The notes beneath the pieces are model-generated. The model saw only the letters and a list, made by a program, of their open reading frames with translations. It was not told where the DNA came from and did not search any database. Of a stretch of 64,000 nucleotides of DNA, positions 21,889 to 35,034 are shown piece after piece. The first letter of the stretch is position 1. Every line of letters starts with the position of its first letter. The stretch covers positions 25,373,651 to 25,437,650 of the forward strand of contig OZ022349.1 of NCBI GenBank assembly GCA_963989245.1, in the 5' to 3' direction. Position numbers and translations under genes: made by a program. Source of the stretch: Nansenia antarctica (taxonomy: Eukaryota > Chordata > Actinopteri > Argentiniformes > Microstomatidae).

Positions 21889-24800
21889 GTGAGAGAGTAT
21901 AATCGTACAGAGTACTACTGTCTCTCCTAAAGACCTCTTCATCCCCACTACCCCCGGTACTGTTTCTCTAACACTGCTGCACAAAAAGTGTTGAAGTGTT
22001 ATTAGGATTTTAAAAAATTATAATAATTAAACGCCCCCTTATTAAAAAAACAAAGAAGTAAACTCCAGAGACAAGTGTGTATGTTTAGACAGTTGTTACA
22101 CTGCTAGGCCACACATGTCACATCTTTACTAGGAGGTATGAGTAGAGATGCAGCTACAATGATGATCCTCAGACTCCTCTTTTTTCTTTTTTTAAAGGAG
22201 AGTGGACATCTACCCTCCTTCACTCTTTATGTTTCTTTATTTAGATAGGTAGAAGTTGTAGAGGTGGGGTTACATTGAGAGAGAGAGAGAGGAGAGAGCT
22301 ATGACATTCACCACTCTGGCTCTAGACTAACCCTCAGTCCTCACCCAAAATAGTGCTGCTCTTCGTTTGGATCTATACTTGAAAAGTTGAGTGAAGTTAA
22401 AGTAGAGATTCTCAGCTTTTATTGAAGTGTTCTGTGGATGTTGCTATCACCATGCAGCCATTACAACACGTTTTAGACATATAGTACCCTATTTAATCCT
22501 TTGTATACAAAGTATACTTAAGCAATAGCTCACGACAGGCCGTGGTATATGCTTATTATATCACAGCTAAGGGGCGTTGTTCGGCCCGACGCGAAGCGGT
22601 TACCAACACTGTCAATATGAATTAGAAAAGCACACTCAAATTCAAATAGTTTTTATTCGTAATTAATCATCTTAAATAGTTCCCCTCAAATAAAATAGTT
22701 CCTCTTATTGCAGTTGGTCGCTAAGCAACAACACTAACATTCTTTTTCATTAACCTAGGCTACTAGCATTGTAGATTTCATAGGAATTTAGCATTTATTT
22801 ACACAATTTCATTATTTGCATCTATTTATTTACATTAATTTGGATGTCTCCGTTGATTGTACACCCACTAAAAAAACTGTCAACGCGCGGCTGTAGTGGA
22901 CGCAGGCAGGGCACTCCGAAAACGTCTCGACACATTTTCAAACAGGCTTTATTTTGATAAACAGACCACATATTGGGAATCTACATGGTTACTTTGGGTA
23001 GGATTTTTATTTTTATTTATTTTTAAGTTGATAAAATGTCCTTGCGATTGAATTAAAAGTCTGTTATATTTGGAATGTTGACCGTGAAACAGGCGTATTC
23101 ATTTCGAACTGTGATGAGGCTCTACTAATCGTAGCTGTGGTATACGCTCAATATACCACGGCTATGAACCAATCAGATTGCTTGATTTCACCCATCCGTT
23201 TTATAAAACCCATTAACCACACCAAAAGTTGGGTATCCTCTCTGGTGAAGGTCTGCCAGGCCTGTACGTCAGCCATCTTCAGTTGTTTCTTTTGAGGAGG
23301 TTTTGCCTTAAGTCTCCTCTTTAGCAAATGCTTAAATGCAAAAGGATTTAAATCGAGATTGACTTGGCCAGTCCCTGAAAAGCTCCCTAGTTGCTATGGC
23401 TGTATGTTTTGGGTCATTGTCCTGCTGTATAATGAATGTCCATCTAATGAGTTTGGAGGCATTGGCTCGTTCTTGGGCTGAAGAAATGTTTCTGTACACT
23501 GGGGTTAGCTTAGCGGTTACGTCATCAATGAAGACAATTATTCAGGTCTATTGGAGGCCATCTATGGCTAAGCCATAACACCCCCTCCACCATATTTCAC
23601 AGATGAGGTGTTATGCTGTGGATGTTGGGCAGTTCCCTTTTTTCTCCACACTTTACTCCATCATTCTGGTACATGTTAATCTTTCTCTCATCTTTTTCCA
23701 GATGTCTGCAGGCTCTTTAGGTATTTTTTTAGCAAACCATAATCCTGTTTTTGTGGTTTGTGTCTTGCAATGTCGCCTCTAGTTCTGCTAGTGAAGTTCA
23801 GGTTTTTCTTGTGGTGCACATTATTCGGTCATCCACTGTAGAAGCCTTCCTTGGCCTACCAGTTGCATTTGCATTTGAGGTTTTGGTTATGTTTCTTCTA
23901 GATTCTTTTCTGATATTTCAGCCTCATAAACGCTTCTGTTATGTCCCCAAATAATATCCAGGGGACGCGGCAAGTAATAATGAAATGAACCGGAGGACAA
24001 AGAGGCGGACAGGAGAATATAAATAAACCAAGAATCTATTGTATAACTTAAAAATAAACAGTTTTCAGAAAAACACTTAACTGAAAACTACTTTCAAAAA
24101 CAGGGAGAAAATGATAGATTGTTTAACAAGGTAGAAGCCAATTAAAGTGGCCAAACACAATACTAACAGACACACTCCGTCTAAAAAATGAGTCACGGTT
24201 ACTGACGCCAGTACACGCTACAAATTATAGCAACACACAGAAATTCACTACAGTAGTAGCTTTAGCTGTCTAGCAACCAACACACAGGAACATACTACAG
24301 TAGTATCTGTCTAGCAACCAACACACAGTTGCCCACTGGCACCATCTGTTAGTTCCACCTGTCCTTTATCCTCCATCCTTGATGAGCAAGTGAATACAGG
24401 TGTGCTCCCTTATGCCATCACCATGGCGATAGGAAGGGGGAAGGACAATAACCTGGGGAGAGACACAGGGAATAACAGAAACACACACACACAACCACAT
24501 TACGACAGTAAACGCACACACACACACAACCACACACACAACCACACTATGGCTGTAACAGCTTCCTTCATTTTTATTGAGGTCTCTTTGGTCCTCATGT
24601 TGACAGACACCAATAGCAGACTCCAAAGGCAAATGCAAAGCTTAGAATCAATTGACATTGAGAGCTCTCTTATAACTGCAAAATTATGTGACGTAACACA
24701 CCAGAAACACCTGTCAAGCCAATTGTCCCATCACTTTAGGGTACCCTGAAAAAGGGGGACTATGGAGAAAAGTGTTGTAATTTCTGAATGGTGCACCCAT

Positions 24801-26566
24801 GTACAAAATACCATCATTGATTTCAAAACCACATTTTTGGAGTGTAGAGGCCAAAGAAGATATGCATGTGTATATATATATATATGTATCCAATATGTAC
24901 AAAATACCATAAAATAAAAGCTGATAATCTCTACAAATGTAATTGTTTGATTTCAAAGCCAAACCTTCAAAGGCAAAAGAAGAAAAAAATGCTTCACTGT
25001 CCCACTACTTATGCAGGGCACTGTACGTACATATTTGACCCAGAGCAGTACCAACATGAAACCTGGGTGCCTGTCCTATATAGTTTTCTCTCCTTATCTG
25101 AACTTGATTTGAGCTTGGTACAATGGAACTAACGGGAATAGTCTGAAAAGTGCAAGCCCGCCCATCTACCACTCCATGCAGGCTCAATCAAACCAAAGTA
25201 TTCCAGAAAATAAACCAAAGAAACCCATGTTTCCCACACCTCTCCCTCCCCATAGTGGTAACTTTGGGCAGGTGCGCGCGGTGCGGGAGCGCTCCTCGGG
25301 AGTCCGCTGGGCCGGGAAATTCCTGAAGCTGCGGAGGAGCACCAGCAGCCGGCTGGGTATGGATAGGAGGGACGTGGAGAGAGAGGTGGAGATCCTGCAG
25401 GCGCTGCAGCACGCCAACGTCATGGCGCTAAGGGACGTGTTCGAGAGCCGCGCCGAGGTGGTGCTCATCGTGGAGCTGTGAGTATAGGATGGAGGGATGG
25501 AGAAAAGGAGATGGAGGATGGGGAGGAGAGGGTGTTGGGTGGAAAGAGTGAGGTGTTTGAGAGGTGGTGTTCATTCACAGCTTATTGTGGAGCTGTGAAT
25601 GAAGTGGGATGTGATGAAGGGATGGAGAAGGAGGCACGAAGTGCTGCAACATGTCAACGTTATGGCAACAAAGCCCAACTTCTGTATCCACTGCGTGTTA
25701 GGAGCCTGTCTAGAAGCCTGTCTAGGAGCCTGTCTGTCTTTCTCTCTGCCTGTCCGATTATGGGATCTGTCTATCTGGCCCAATTGTTTAAAACTTTTGA
25801 TCTGGATTCCGATTCTTTGATCCAGGATTGATCCAGGATCAGATCTTTTTTCTTTCTTTTTTTTCTGATCAGGATCAGCCAGCTCGATTTGATCCTCGAT
25901 CAGAGAAAAGAATCGGGATCAATCTGATCCAGATTAAGTTTTGAACAACTGGTTAAGGTTACTCCCTTAGATTAGATTAGAAAAGAAAAGATTAGAAAAG
26001 AAAAAAATAGGAAAATGTAGGCAATGAAAAATTAAAAGGGCAAAGACCATAGGGAGTTAGAGAGACTTTGTAGGAAAGAAAGAGATAAAACTAGACTGGT
26101 GTTACTTCCAAGTGATGTTAGTCTAGAAGGAAAACTGATATGGGGCGAAAGTGAGACTCTGGATCAGAACAAAGCTGGATGACGTGTTTGGTACAGTGAC
26201 AGGGTCTGTCTCTGTTGTGACGTGTGTGTGTGTGTGTGTGTGTGTGTTTGGTTTTGTGGTGGTCTGTTGTATATCGCATGGGTGTCAGACATGATTGCTC
26301 ATAATGTGCAGATGCAATCATGCCGTGTCACATGTGTGTGCCTGTCTGTGTGTGTGTGTGTCTGTGTGTCTGCCCCCTCAGGACACAGTGGGTATGATAG
26401 AAAACATTGTGTGGATCACCTCACCTATCCTTTCCGTTTAATAGGAAGACAACGAGAATCAACTATCATTACTACCTCTAGTCTTAACAGCCAGACACTG
26501 GCTCCCTATGGCCCCACCCACTTCCTATAAATATAGCAGCAATGCAGAGATCCACACATGTGTGAG

Positions 26567-26604
<38 letters not shown>

Positions 26605-26674
26605 ACACATAGAGTCACAAATGCAATCTAATGTAATCAGAATAAGTGTGCCGACTGAGGTTGTTTCTGTGCGT

Positions 26675-26711
<37 letters not shown>

Positions 26712-26856
26712 ATTGAGGGAGTGAGGGAGTGAGTTTGTGCCTTTGTGCTGGTTCAGTACTTGTCTGAGCTGTTAATGGAGCGGCCTGTATAGACAGACAG
26801 AACTATTGACTTTCCTTGTAATCAGTAAGCAGCACTAATACAATCAACTTCCCATA

Positions 26857-26918
<62 letters not shown>

Positions 26919-28720
26919 CCTCTCTCTCTTTCTCTCTCTCTCTTTGTCACCCTCACCTTCCCCTCTCCTTCCCTCACTACGCCCCCTCCCTCCTCTCCAT
27001 GCCACAGTATCAGCGGAGGGGAGCTGCTTGACTTCATAGTGGCGAAAGAGAACCTGTCAGAGGAAGAGGCCATCGAGTTCCTCAAGCAGATCCTGAAGGG
27101 AGTGGGCTTCATGCACAGCAAACGCATCGCCCACTTTGACCTCAAGGTGAGAGGGGGACACACAGGGGGCGCATGGTCCTCACTTCCTCTGTCCTCACAT
27201 CTGTCCTCACACCCTCTGTCCTCACATCTGTCCTCACACCCTCTGTCCTCACATCTGTCCTCACACCCTCTGTCCTCACACCCTCTGTCCTCACACCCTC
27301 TGTCCTCACATCTGTCCTCACACCCTCTGTCCTCACACCCTCTGTCCTCACATCCAAATCACGATCAAATAAAGAGTCACTAGAATGGGGGAAATGTGCT
27401 TTTAGTAAAGAAAATGTAGTGATGAACATGGGCAGGAAATAAATCAGCAAGAGAAAAGGAGCACAACAAGGAGCATTCGAGAAAGTAAATGTTTTCAACA
27501 TATCAAAAGCAAAGGTAAGTAGTATAAAGTATAAAGTAAACACACAGAGTAAAAAACAAATAAAGACCAATAACAATACTACTACGTAGTAGGAACACTA
27601 ATAATAATAATAATAATAATCACCCCATCTGCTCGTACCCTCCCACCCCTCTTGGCAGTTATATTATGATCCAATCCTTTTGAGAAGGGAGTGAAGACAG
27701 ACAATTGGGACGCAATCACAGAAAAAGGGGAGATTTAATGGGTGTAGAAATTAGAGGTATTATAGACAAATGGGAAGGTGGTTCCCCCTATCTGGTGTGA
27801 CCTACTAGGTTCAAATCATGGTCTTGTAGCTGGTGTGACCTACTAGGTTCAAACCGTGGTCTTCCATTAGACTGTGTTAGCCCGTGGAGCTAAAGCCCAG
27901 GCATTAGTTCTGGGAGCTAATGCAAGTCTTCGGATCTCAGGCAAGGTCCGTTATTATCATCCTACTGTGCTGTGGTACTGTACTGTGGTTCACTGAACCA
28001 CCTCCACTACATGTTTATTAAACTTCGGACACTCTTCTGACACCTTGATATTTTACATTGTTGAACGCTTCACGTAAGTAACAAGTGTTTCTCCTCTCTG
28101 TTCAGCCAGAGAATATCATGCTGGCTGATAAGACAGTGCCACACCCCCACATCAAAATCATTGATTTTGGGCTGGCCCACCGCTTCACACCGGGGGAGGA
28201 GTACAGAAGTCTCTGTGGTACCCCGCAGTACATTGGTAAGTGGAACAACCCACATTCTCACAATGGTCACATGAACAATTAGAAGTCTATGTCTGATGTG
28301 GGTGTTTTCAGTGGTCTTAGAACATATAATTGTGTACGGTATGTGTGATTGAGGAGCATGCGAGCGTGTATGTTTGATGTGTCTACTGGCTTTTGTGTCT
28401 TTCTTTCTGTCTGTCTGTCGGGCCTTATAGGATGACAGTTACAATATTCATTTTAATTAATTTTGACATTTAGCAGACGCTTTTAATCCAAAGCGATTTA
28501 CAATTACGGTACGAATTACAGGGACATTCCCCCTGGAGTAACTGAGGGCAAAGTGCCTTACTCAAGGGGACACTAGTAGTGGTGTGGCTTCAGGCGGGAT
28601 TTGAACTCACAACCTTCCGATCACAAGTCCAACTCACTATCCACTAGACCACCACTACCCCAATATGCGGTTGGCAAAGACATTTTGGCAATGTATTGTC
28701 AATAGCAAAGCATATCTACT

Positions 28721-28754
<34 letters not shown>

Positions 28755-31700
28755 GTTTGAGAGGTTGAGAGTGGTATAGTTGGGTGTTGAAGTGGTTGAG
28801 AGTGGCTTCAGTGGGGTAGAACTGGTAGCCAAGAGAGTGCATTGTTGAGTAATCAGAATGTGTTCTGCAGGTTTCCTGTTGTTTTTATATAAGAGTCCGG
28901 AAAGTTCCACGGCAGTTGCAGTAACAAAAGGGCTCTAGGAATGTTGGCCTAAAATCAACATTCCACCATGTTAACCAGATGAGACGATTTGGGGCTACAG
29001 AAAGCATGTTGAAGAACAATATGTGGACTTGTTTAAGCAATCACTCTTTATGTCTATCTGTCAGTCTTTATTTAGCTTGAACCTTGCGAAACCTGCGCAG
29101 GTTGTCATGGAGACAACAAACGGGTAGTGGTGGTGGTTATGGACAGGATGTGACGTCAGAGCGTGCGGTGTGGGAGCAGGGGGTAGTGAGAGAAGGCTTC
29201 TGGCTAGGTGAGAAGTTTTACATAGGCCCAGCAGGAAATGCAGGGGGGAACATGTTACAACTGAGTCACAGAAACACTGTAAAAATTCTGCAGTAGAATG
29301 AACCCATATCTCTCTTTGTCTGTCTTGTGTGCAATATTGTGCAATAGACATGTGTGTGCATCTTACAGTGTTACTCAAATACAATGAGCTGCTGTATCTG
29401 TGGCAGTTGCAGACAAAAGAACAAAAGTCATTCACGCTTCTACCTGCTACCGACCTGTATGGTCGAAGGGGGTGAACCACATGTTTCTCTCTTAACACTC
29501 TTTCATTTCCTTTCTCACTGTTATACAAATATATAATTTTGTCAGTTCTTATCCCTTTTGCACATTCATGCAAAACATTACAAATGTTGGAACATACAAT
29601 TTTTTTTTAGCACCTACCATTTCTACACAGTTTATATGACAACAATAACATTTGTCCAGAAATATTCGTTTCTAATATCAGAGTTGAAAACAAGTAATTT
29701 CTCCATGCGTGTTTCTCTAAATGGTACACATACAGGGCTCAGCCACAGGGGAAGGTCCAGGACACCTGACAGTCTGGTCTTTTAGAAAGGCATTTGATGC
29801 AAATCTAGGTTATATTATATTATACAACAGTTAGTTCCGACCAAGTCATTTGATTGGATTTGATTGGACAAGAGGCATTCCATGAGTGCTGATATACAGT
29901 ATAACAGCACTGGGACTTTATGTATCACTCCGCCGCACAGATGTTCTACTAAATGACCGTTAATTAGACTACATTGTTTGTGTTCAGGTTACTAGGCAAC
30001 AGTCCATTTGAAGTTCAGTTGCGGGACTATTTTTTGTTTATTTTTATGATTAAATAAACAAACAAATCATAATCTGTTGTCGCTTATTACTGTTAACTAA
30101 TAAATGGCGCTGTAGAACTGTTGTATAAAAGCAATATCACACTCAAGGTCGTGCTGTTATACTGAATATCAGCGCGGCTGTGATTGCCTGCGGCCTCGTA
30201 CCTATGACCGAATCACAGCTCACAGCACTTACTTGTTCTGTGTTCATATTATGGCCATCTGACTCCACAGGCTTGGGTGTGTTATTTGGCATCAATGGAG
30301 GCTTCTTCAAAACTTTAATTTCTCCCAGGAAAATGTGGTTGCTAGCTATGGTATCAGGTCCCTCCCTGGCAGCTCTACTGTAGCCTACAGACACTGTCAG
30401 TGCCTTACAGAACCAATGCTTTTTACAAAATGATGTGCTTACCAAACTGTACACAGTGAGGGTGACTTTCGGCCTTGTTTAACTGCATGACCGACACTCA
30501 TGTTGCAGAGTAGATTGTTTTAATTTCTCTTCATCTCTTGGTTCTTAATCCTGCCCTCTCCATTATCACCAGTATTACAGTATTGCTCTGTATTGGGTAT
30601 TGGATATGATTGTGTGTTAGACTTTTAATGGTCCATTATCATCATTTTTGCACAGATTTGGGAAACTAAGGTTCTGTGTAGGGGTGGGCATCGACGATCG
30701 ATAATTGATCGATAAGGATCTTGGTCGATCACAAAATAAAACATTTGGTCGATAACAAAAAAAAAAAAAAATAATAATAATTTTTGTGATCGACCAAATG
30801 TTTTATTTTGTGATCGACCAAGATCCTTATCGATCAATTATCGATCGTCGATGCCCACCCCTAGTTCTGTGTACTAAAACGAACAAATACAAGAGAGGGA
30901 CGAGTCAACAACACATTTTAAGTATGATTTGTCAGAATATGAACTTTTACAACTAGTGCACAGATAAATGTGCAATGAATGAATAATGACATTTCTGCTA
31001 TTTCACTCCTCCCCCCATCCTCACTCCCTCCCAGCCCCTGAGGTGATCAACTATGAACCCCTGAGTGAGGCCGCTGACATGTGGTAAACCATTTTACATG
31101 TTACTATGAGCAAATAGGTGCATTATACTGACAAATTAAACTATATTAATTTTCATTTGTATCTTAAGTTGTTCATAAGACAAAGAGGGATACCATAGGC
31201 CCTAACACTCCTGGATTAACCATGCAGTAGTCATAGTTGTGGTAGGCTAGATGTAGTTCTTCTTGTTTTGAATACAGTCTTTCATTACTCTTTGTATCTC
31301 TTGTCTATACAGGAGTATTGGCGTCATAACCTACATATTGTGAGTATCCAAAGATAAGCTGACAGGTTGAACTTCACTGTGGATGCAGTATTAGTATCTA
31401 GCTCCCTAATGTCTCCCTAACACCACCCTATTTTACAGGTTGAGTGGCATGTCCCCTTTTCAAGGAGATAATGATGATGAGACACTACTGAAGGTTGTGG
31501 GGATGATCTACGAGTTTGAGGAGAACTATTTCAGCCAGACCAGTGTCATGGCCAAAGACTTTATTGAAAAACTGCTGGTTAAAGACCCAATGTAATCAAA
31601 CAATCTATTACTCATATTTTGATATAATTTATATGTGACACGGTCCGGTCATTTGGGCCGCAAGTCGGCAACCAATCAAAATGTTCCGACTTTTATTTTG

Positions 31701-33351
31701 AAACACGGAAATACTTTTCAAAGTTTTTGAAAATCACAACACGAACTCGCTAGTCAAGCCAAAATACTGCAATGCAATGGATTCGGTGAGTAATTCCCAC
31801 TACTACCTAGTTAACTATAACACTACTTTACATTGTCAGCAGGCTCACAAAACAAGCTGTGTTAGTTGATAAGCGAGTGTGTCATTATAAAAAATGTGTT
31901 AACATGTTTCGAAAGAAAAGTCCGAACATCAAATCAGATGCTGACTTGCGGACCGATTGACCAGACCGCGTCACATATGATTACAATACATTTGTTGATT
32001 AATATCAGTACACATCTGTATGGTACTAGTAATTCTGTGATTATCTCCTCAAACAGAGAGAGAATGACAGCAGAGGAATGTCTACTACACCCTTGGATCA
32101 AGGTGAGAGAATAGAGTGTGTGAATGTGATACAATAATGCACAATTAGTTGGAACACGGTGAAGAGACTAAGTATGGGCCCTGTGTTTACTCTCTGTATA
32201 GTCTCTGCAAAATGGCTGCATCATATTATTAAATATATTAAATGATATGATATTCCCTTGTGCTTTAGCACAACCTCACCACAGCCTAACTTCAAAGTTC
32301 AACTGTGTTTGCTGGGTATAGCCAATATTTTCTCCATGTAGTTGAGTAATAGAATTCGTTTGGAATTGTGGATTTATTTTGTCAGATTTTTTTTTTAAAG
32401 AAAAAAACGAAAAATGCTATGTGACTCATCTGGTGTTGGGTTTGTGTGCTACGTTGTAGGACTCTTGCCTTCATCTCCCCCAAGAGGCCCCAGTGGGACG
32501 TCACTCACCGCCTGGCCCTCTTCCCCTGATGAATGACATGCCATCTCCTCCCGGTGTAGTCTTCCCTCCTATACCGGTCCGACTGCGCCACCATGCTCTT
32601 TGTGGCAATACAACACCCATAGGTGGAATTCACATGGGCTCCTCTCACATGGGCTCCCTAACCCTCATGTCTGGCTTCCCAGCCGGCCGGCCTTCACCCC
32701 TTCCACGCCCATTGCCTAAGCGCCCCGGCCCTTGCCTTCCAGATCCGGGTAATCTTGAATGTCTCGAACCAGAGCTAATAAAGGCAGTGCTTCTCATGAA
32801 AAGTTTATAGGAAGAAGAGAGGGTACTGGAAGGATTAAGGAGGATGATGGAAGAGGATACTAAAGAGGAGGACCACATAAAGGTTGTTAAGAGAGAAAAC
32901 CTTTTCAATCAAAAAGAAGCAACATTAATGAAAGAAGAGGAGAAAAGGAAAGAAAGAGAGAAAAAGAAGAATGAGATACTTCTACAGTTAAGGAGGGGTA
33001 GAAAAAGGAGGAATTCTTCGTTTCCACGACGCCCCCTTTCGGTATGTTAGCTTTGTCTTCTCTTTCCATTTATTTATTAATATCTAATGTATCTTTTAAT
33101 GTTAGTTGATGAATCTATATATTTGTATATATTTGCATATTTACTTAAATCGTATAGTATTTTTTATATTATTTTGTTATTTTGTTTATCTTTGTGGACT
33201 GTATGGCTTATTCTTGTTTTATTATGTCGTTTATATTATTGCTATTGTGTTTTATTGATTACTATTGTTTTTTTTGTTTTTTTCATGCTGTGTGGATATT
33301 TTAAAGCACTTCGAGTTGCAAAGTTTGCAGGAAAAGTGCTTTTCAAAGAAA

Positions 33352-33403
<52 letters not shown>

Positions 33404-34974
33404 ATGCCAATGCTATGACACTAAGGTACCCAGCAAACACAGCCAAGTTGTTGCCTGTGTGGTAACCTCCTGTGAGGTTGCAACGTTGTTAGAAGGTAGC
33501 CAATGAAATGCTACTTTAATACTACTGAGGGTCGCGACAACGTAACTGCGAAGACTTTAGCCTTTAGCCCATCTGGTAGGCTTCCAACATGTTGCCACAC
33601 TACAGCCGACTATTCCGAGAATGTTGTCCACAACCTCACCACAGCCTAACTTCAAGGTTCAACTGTGTTTGCTGGGTATAGCCAATATTTTCTCCATGTA
33701 GTTGAGTAATAGAATTCGTTTGGAATTGTGGATTTATTTTGTCAGATTTTTTTTTAAAGAAAAAAACGAAAAATGCTATGTGACTCATCTGGTGTTGGGT
33801 TTTTGTGCTACGTTGTAGGACTCTTGCCTTCATCCCCCCCAAGAGGCCCCAGTGGGACGTCACTCACCGCCTGGCCCTCTTCCCCTGATGAATGACATGC
33901 CATCTCCTCCCGGTGTAGTCTTCCCTCCTATACCGGTCCGACTGCGCCACCATGCTCTTTGTGGCAATACAACACCCATAGGTGGAAGTCACATGGGCTC
34001 CTCTCACATGGGCTCCCTAACCCTCATGTCTGGCTTCCCAGCCGGCCGGCCTTCCCCCCCTCCACGCCCGTTGCCTAAGCGCCCCGGCCCTTGCCTTCCA
34101 GATCCGGGTAATCTTGAATGTCTCGAACCAGAGCTAATAAAGGCAGTGCTTCTCATGAAAAGTTTACAGGAAGAAGAGAGGGTACTGGAAGGATACTGTA
34201 GGATGCTGGAAGAGGATACTAAAGAGGAGGACCACATAAAGGTTGTTAAGAGAGAAAACCTTTTCAATCAAAAAGAAGCAACATTAATGAAAGAAGAGGA
34301 GAAAAGGAAAAAAAGAGAGAAATCGAGGAATGAGATACTTCTACAGTGTAGGATGCTGGAAGAGGAGAAAACGAAAGAAAGAGAGAAAAAGAAGAATGAG
34401 ATACTTCTACAGTGTAGGATGCTGGAAGAGGATACTAAAGAGGAGGACCACATAAAGGTTGTTAAGAGAGAAAACCTTTTCAATCAAAAAGAAGCAACAT
34501 TAATGAAAGAAGAGGAGAAAAGGAAAGAAAGAGAGAAAAAGAAGAATGAGATACTTCTACAGTTAAGGAGGGGTAGAAAAAGGAGGAATTCTTCGTTTCC
34601 ACGACGCCCCCTTTCGGTATGTTAGCTTTGTCTTCTCTTTCCATTTAATAATAATAATAATAATATCTTATATCTAATAATGGTATTCATGTTAATATTA
34701 TTAATATCTAATGTATCTTTTAATGTTAGTTGATGAATCTATATATTTGTATATATTTGCATATTTACTTAAATCGTATAGTATATTTTATATTATTTAG
34801 TTAGTTTGTTTATCTTTGTGGACTGTATGGCTTATTCTTGTTTTATTAAGTAGTTTATATTATTGCTATTGTGTTTTATTGATTACTATTGTTTTTTTTG
34901 TTTTTTTATGCTGTGTGGATATTTTAAAGCACTTCGAGTTGCAAAGTTTGCAGGAAAAGTGCTTTTCAAATAAA

Positions 34975-35034
<60 letters not shown>

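Larger units (their letters stand above)
32269..33628 (+). repeat. Kinase tail-exon duplication, unit 1
   Basis: First of three tandem units sharing CACAACCTCACCACAGCC at their start, an intron stretch, the tail exon, an A/T-rich stretch, a LINE-type tail and (ATT)n. Confidence 0.85.

Noticed and set aside
27142..27576. - strand and + strand repeat ORFs after kinase exon 3
   Set aside because: Translations of the intronic CTCACA minisatellite.
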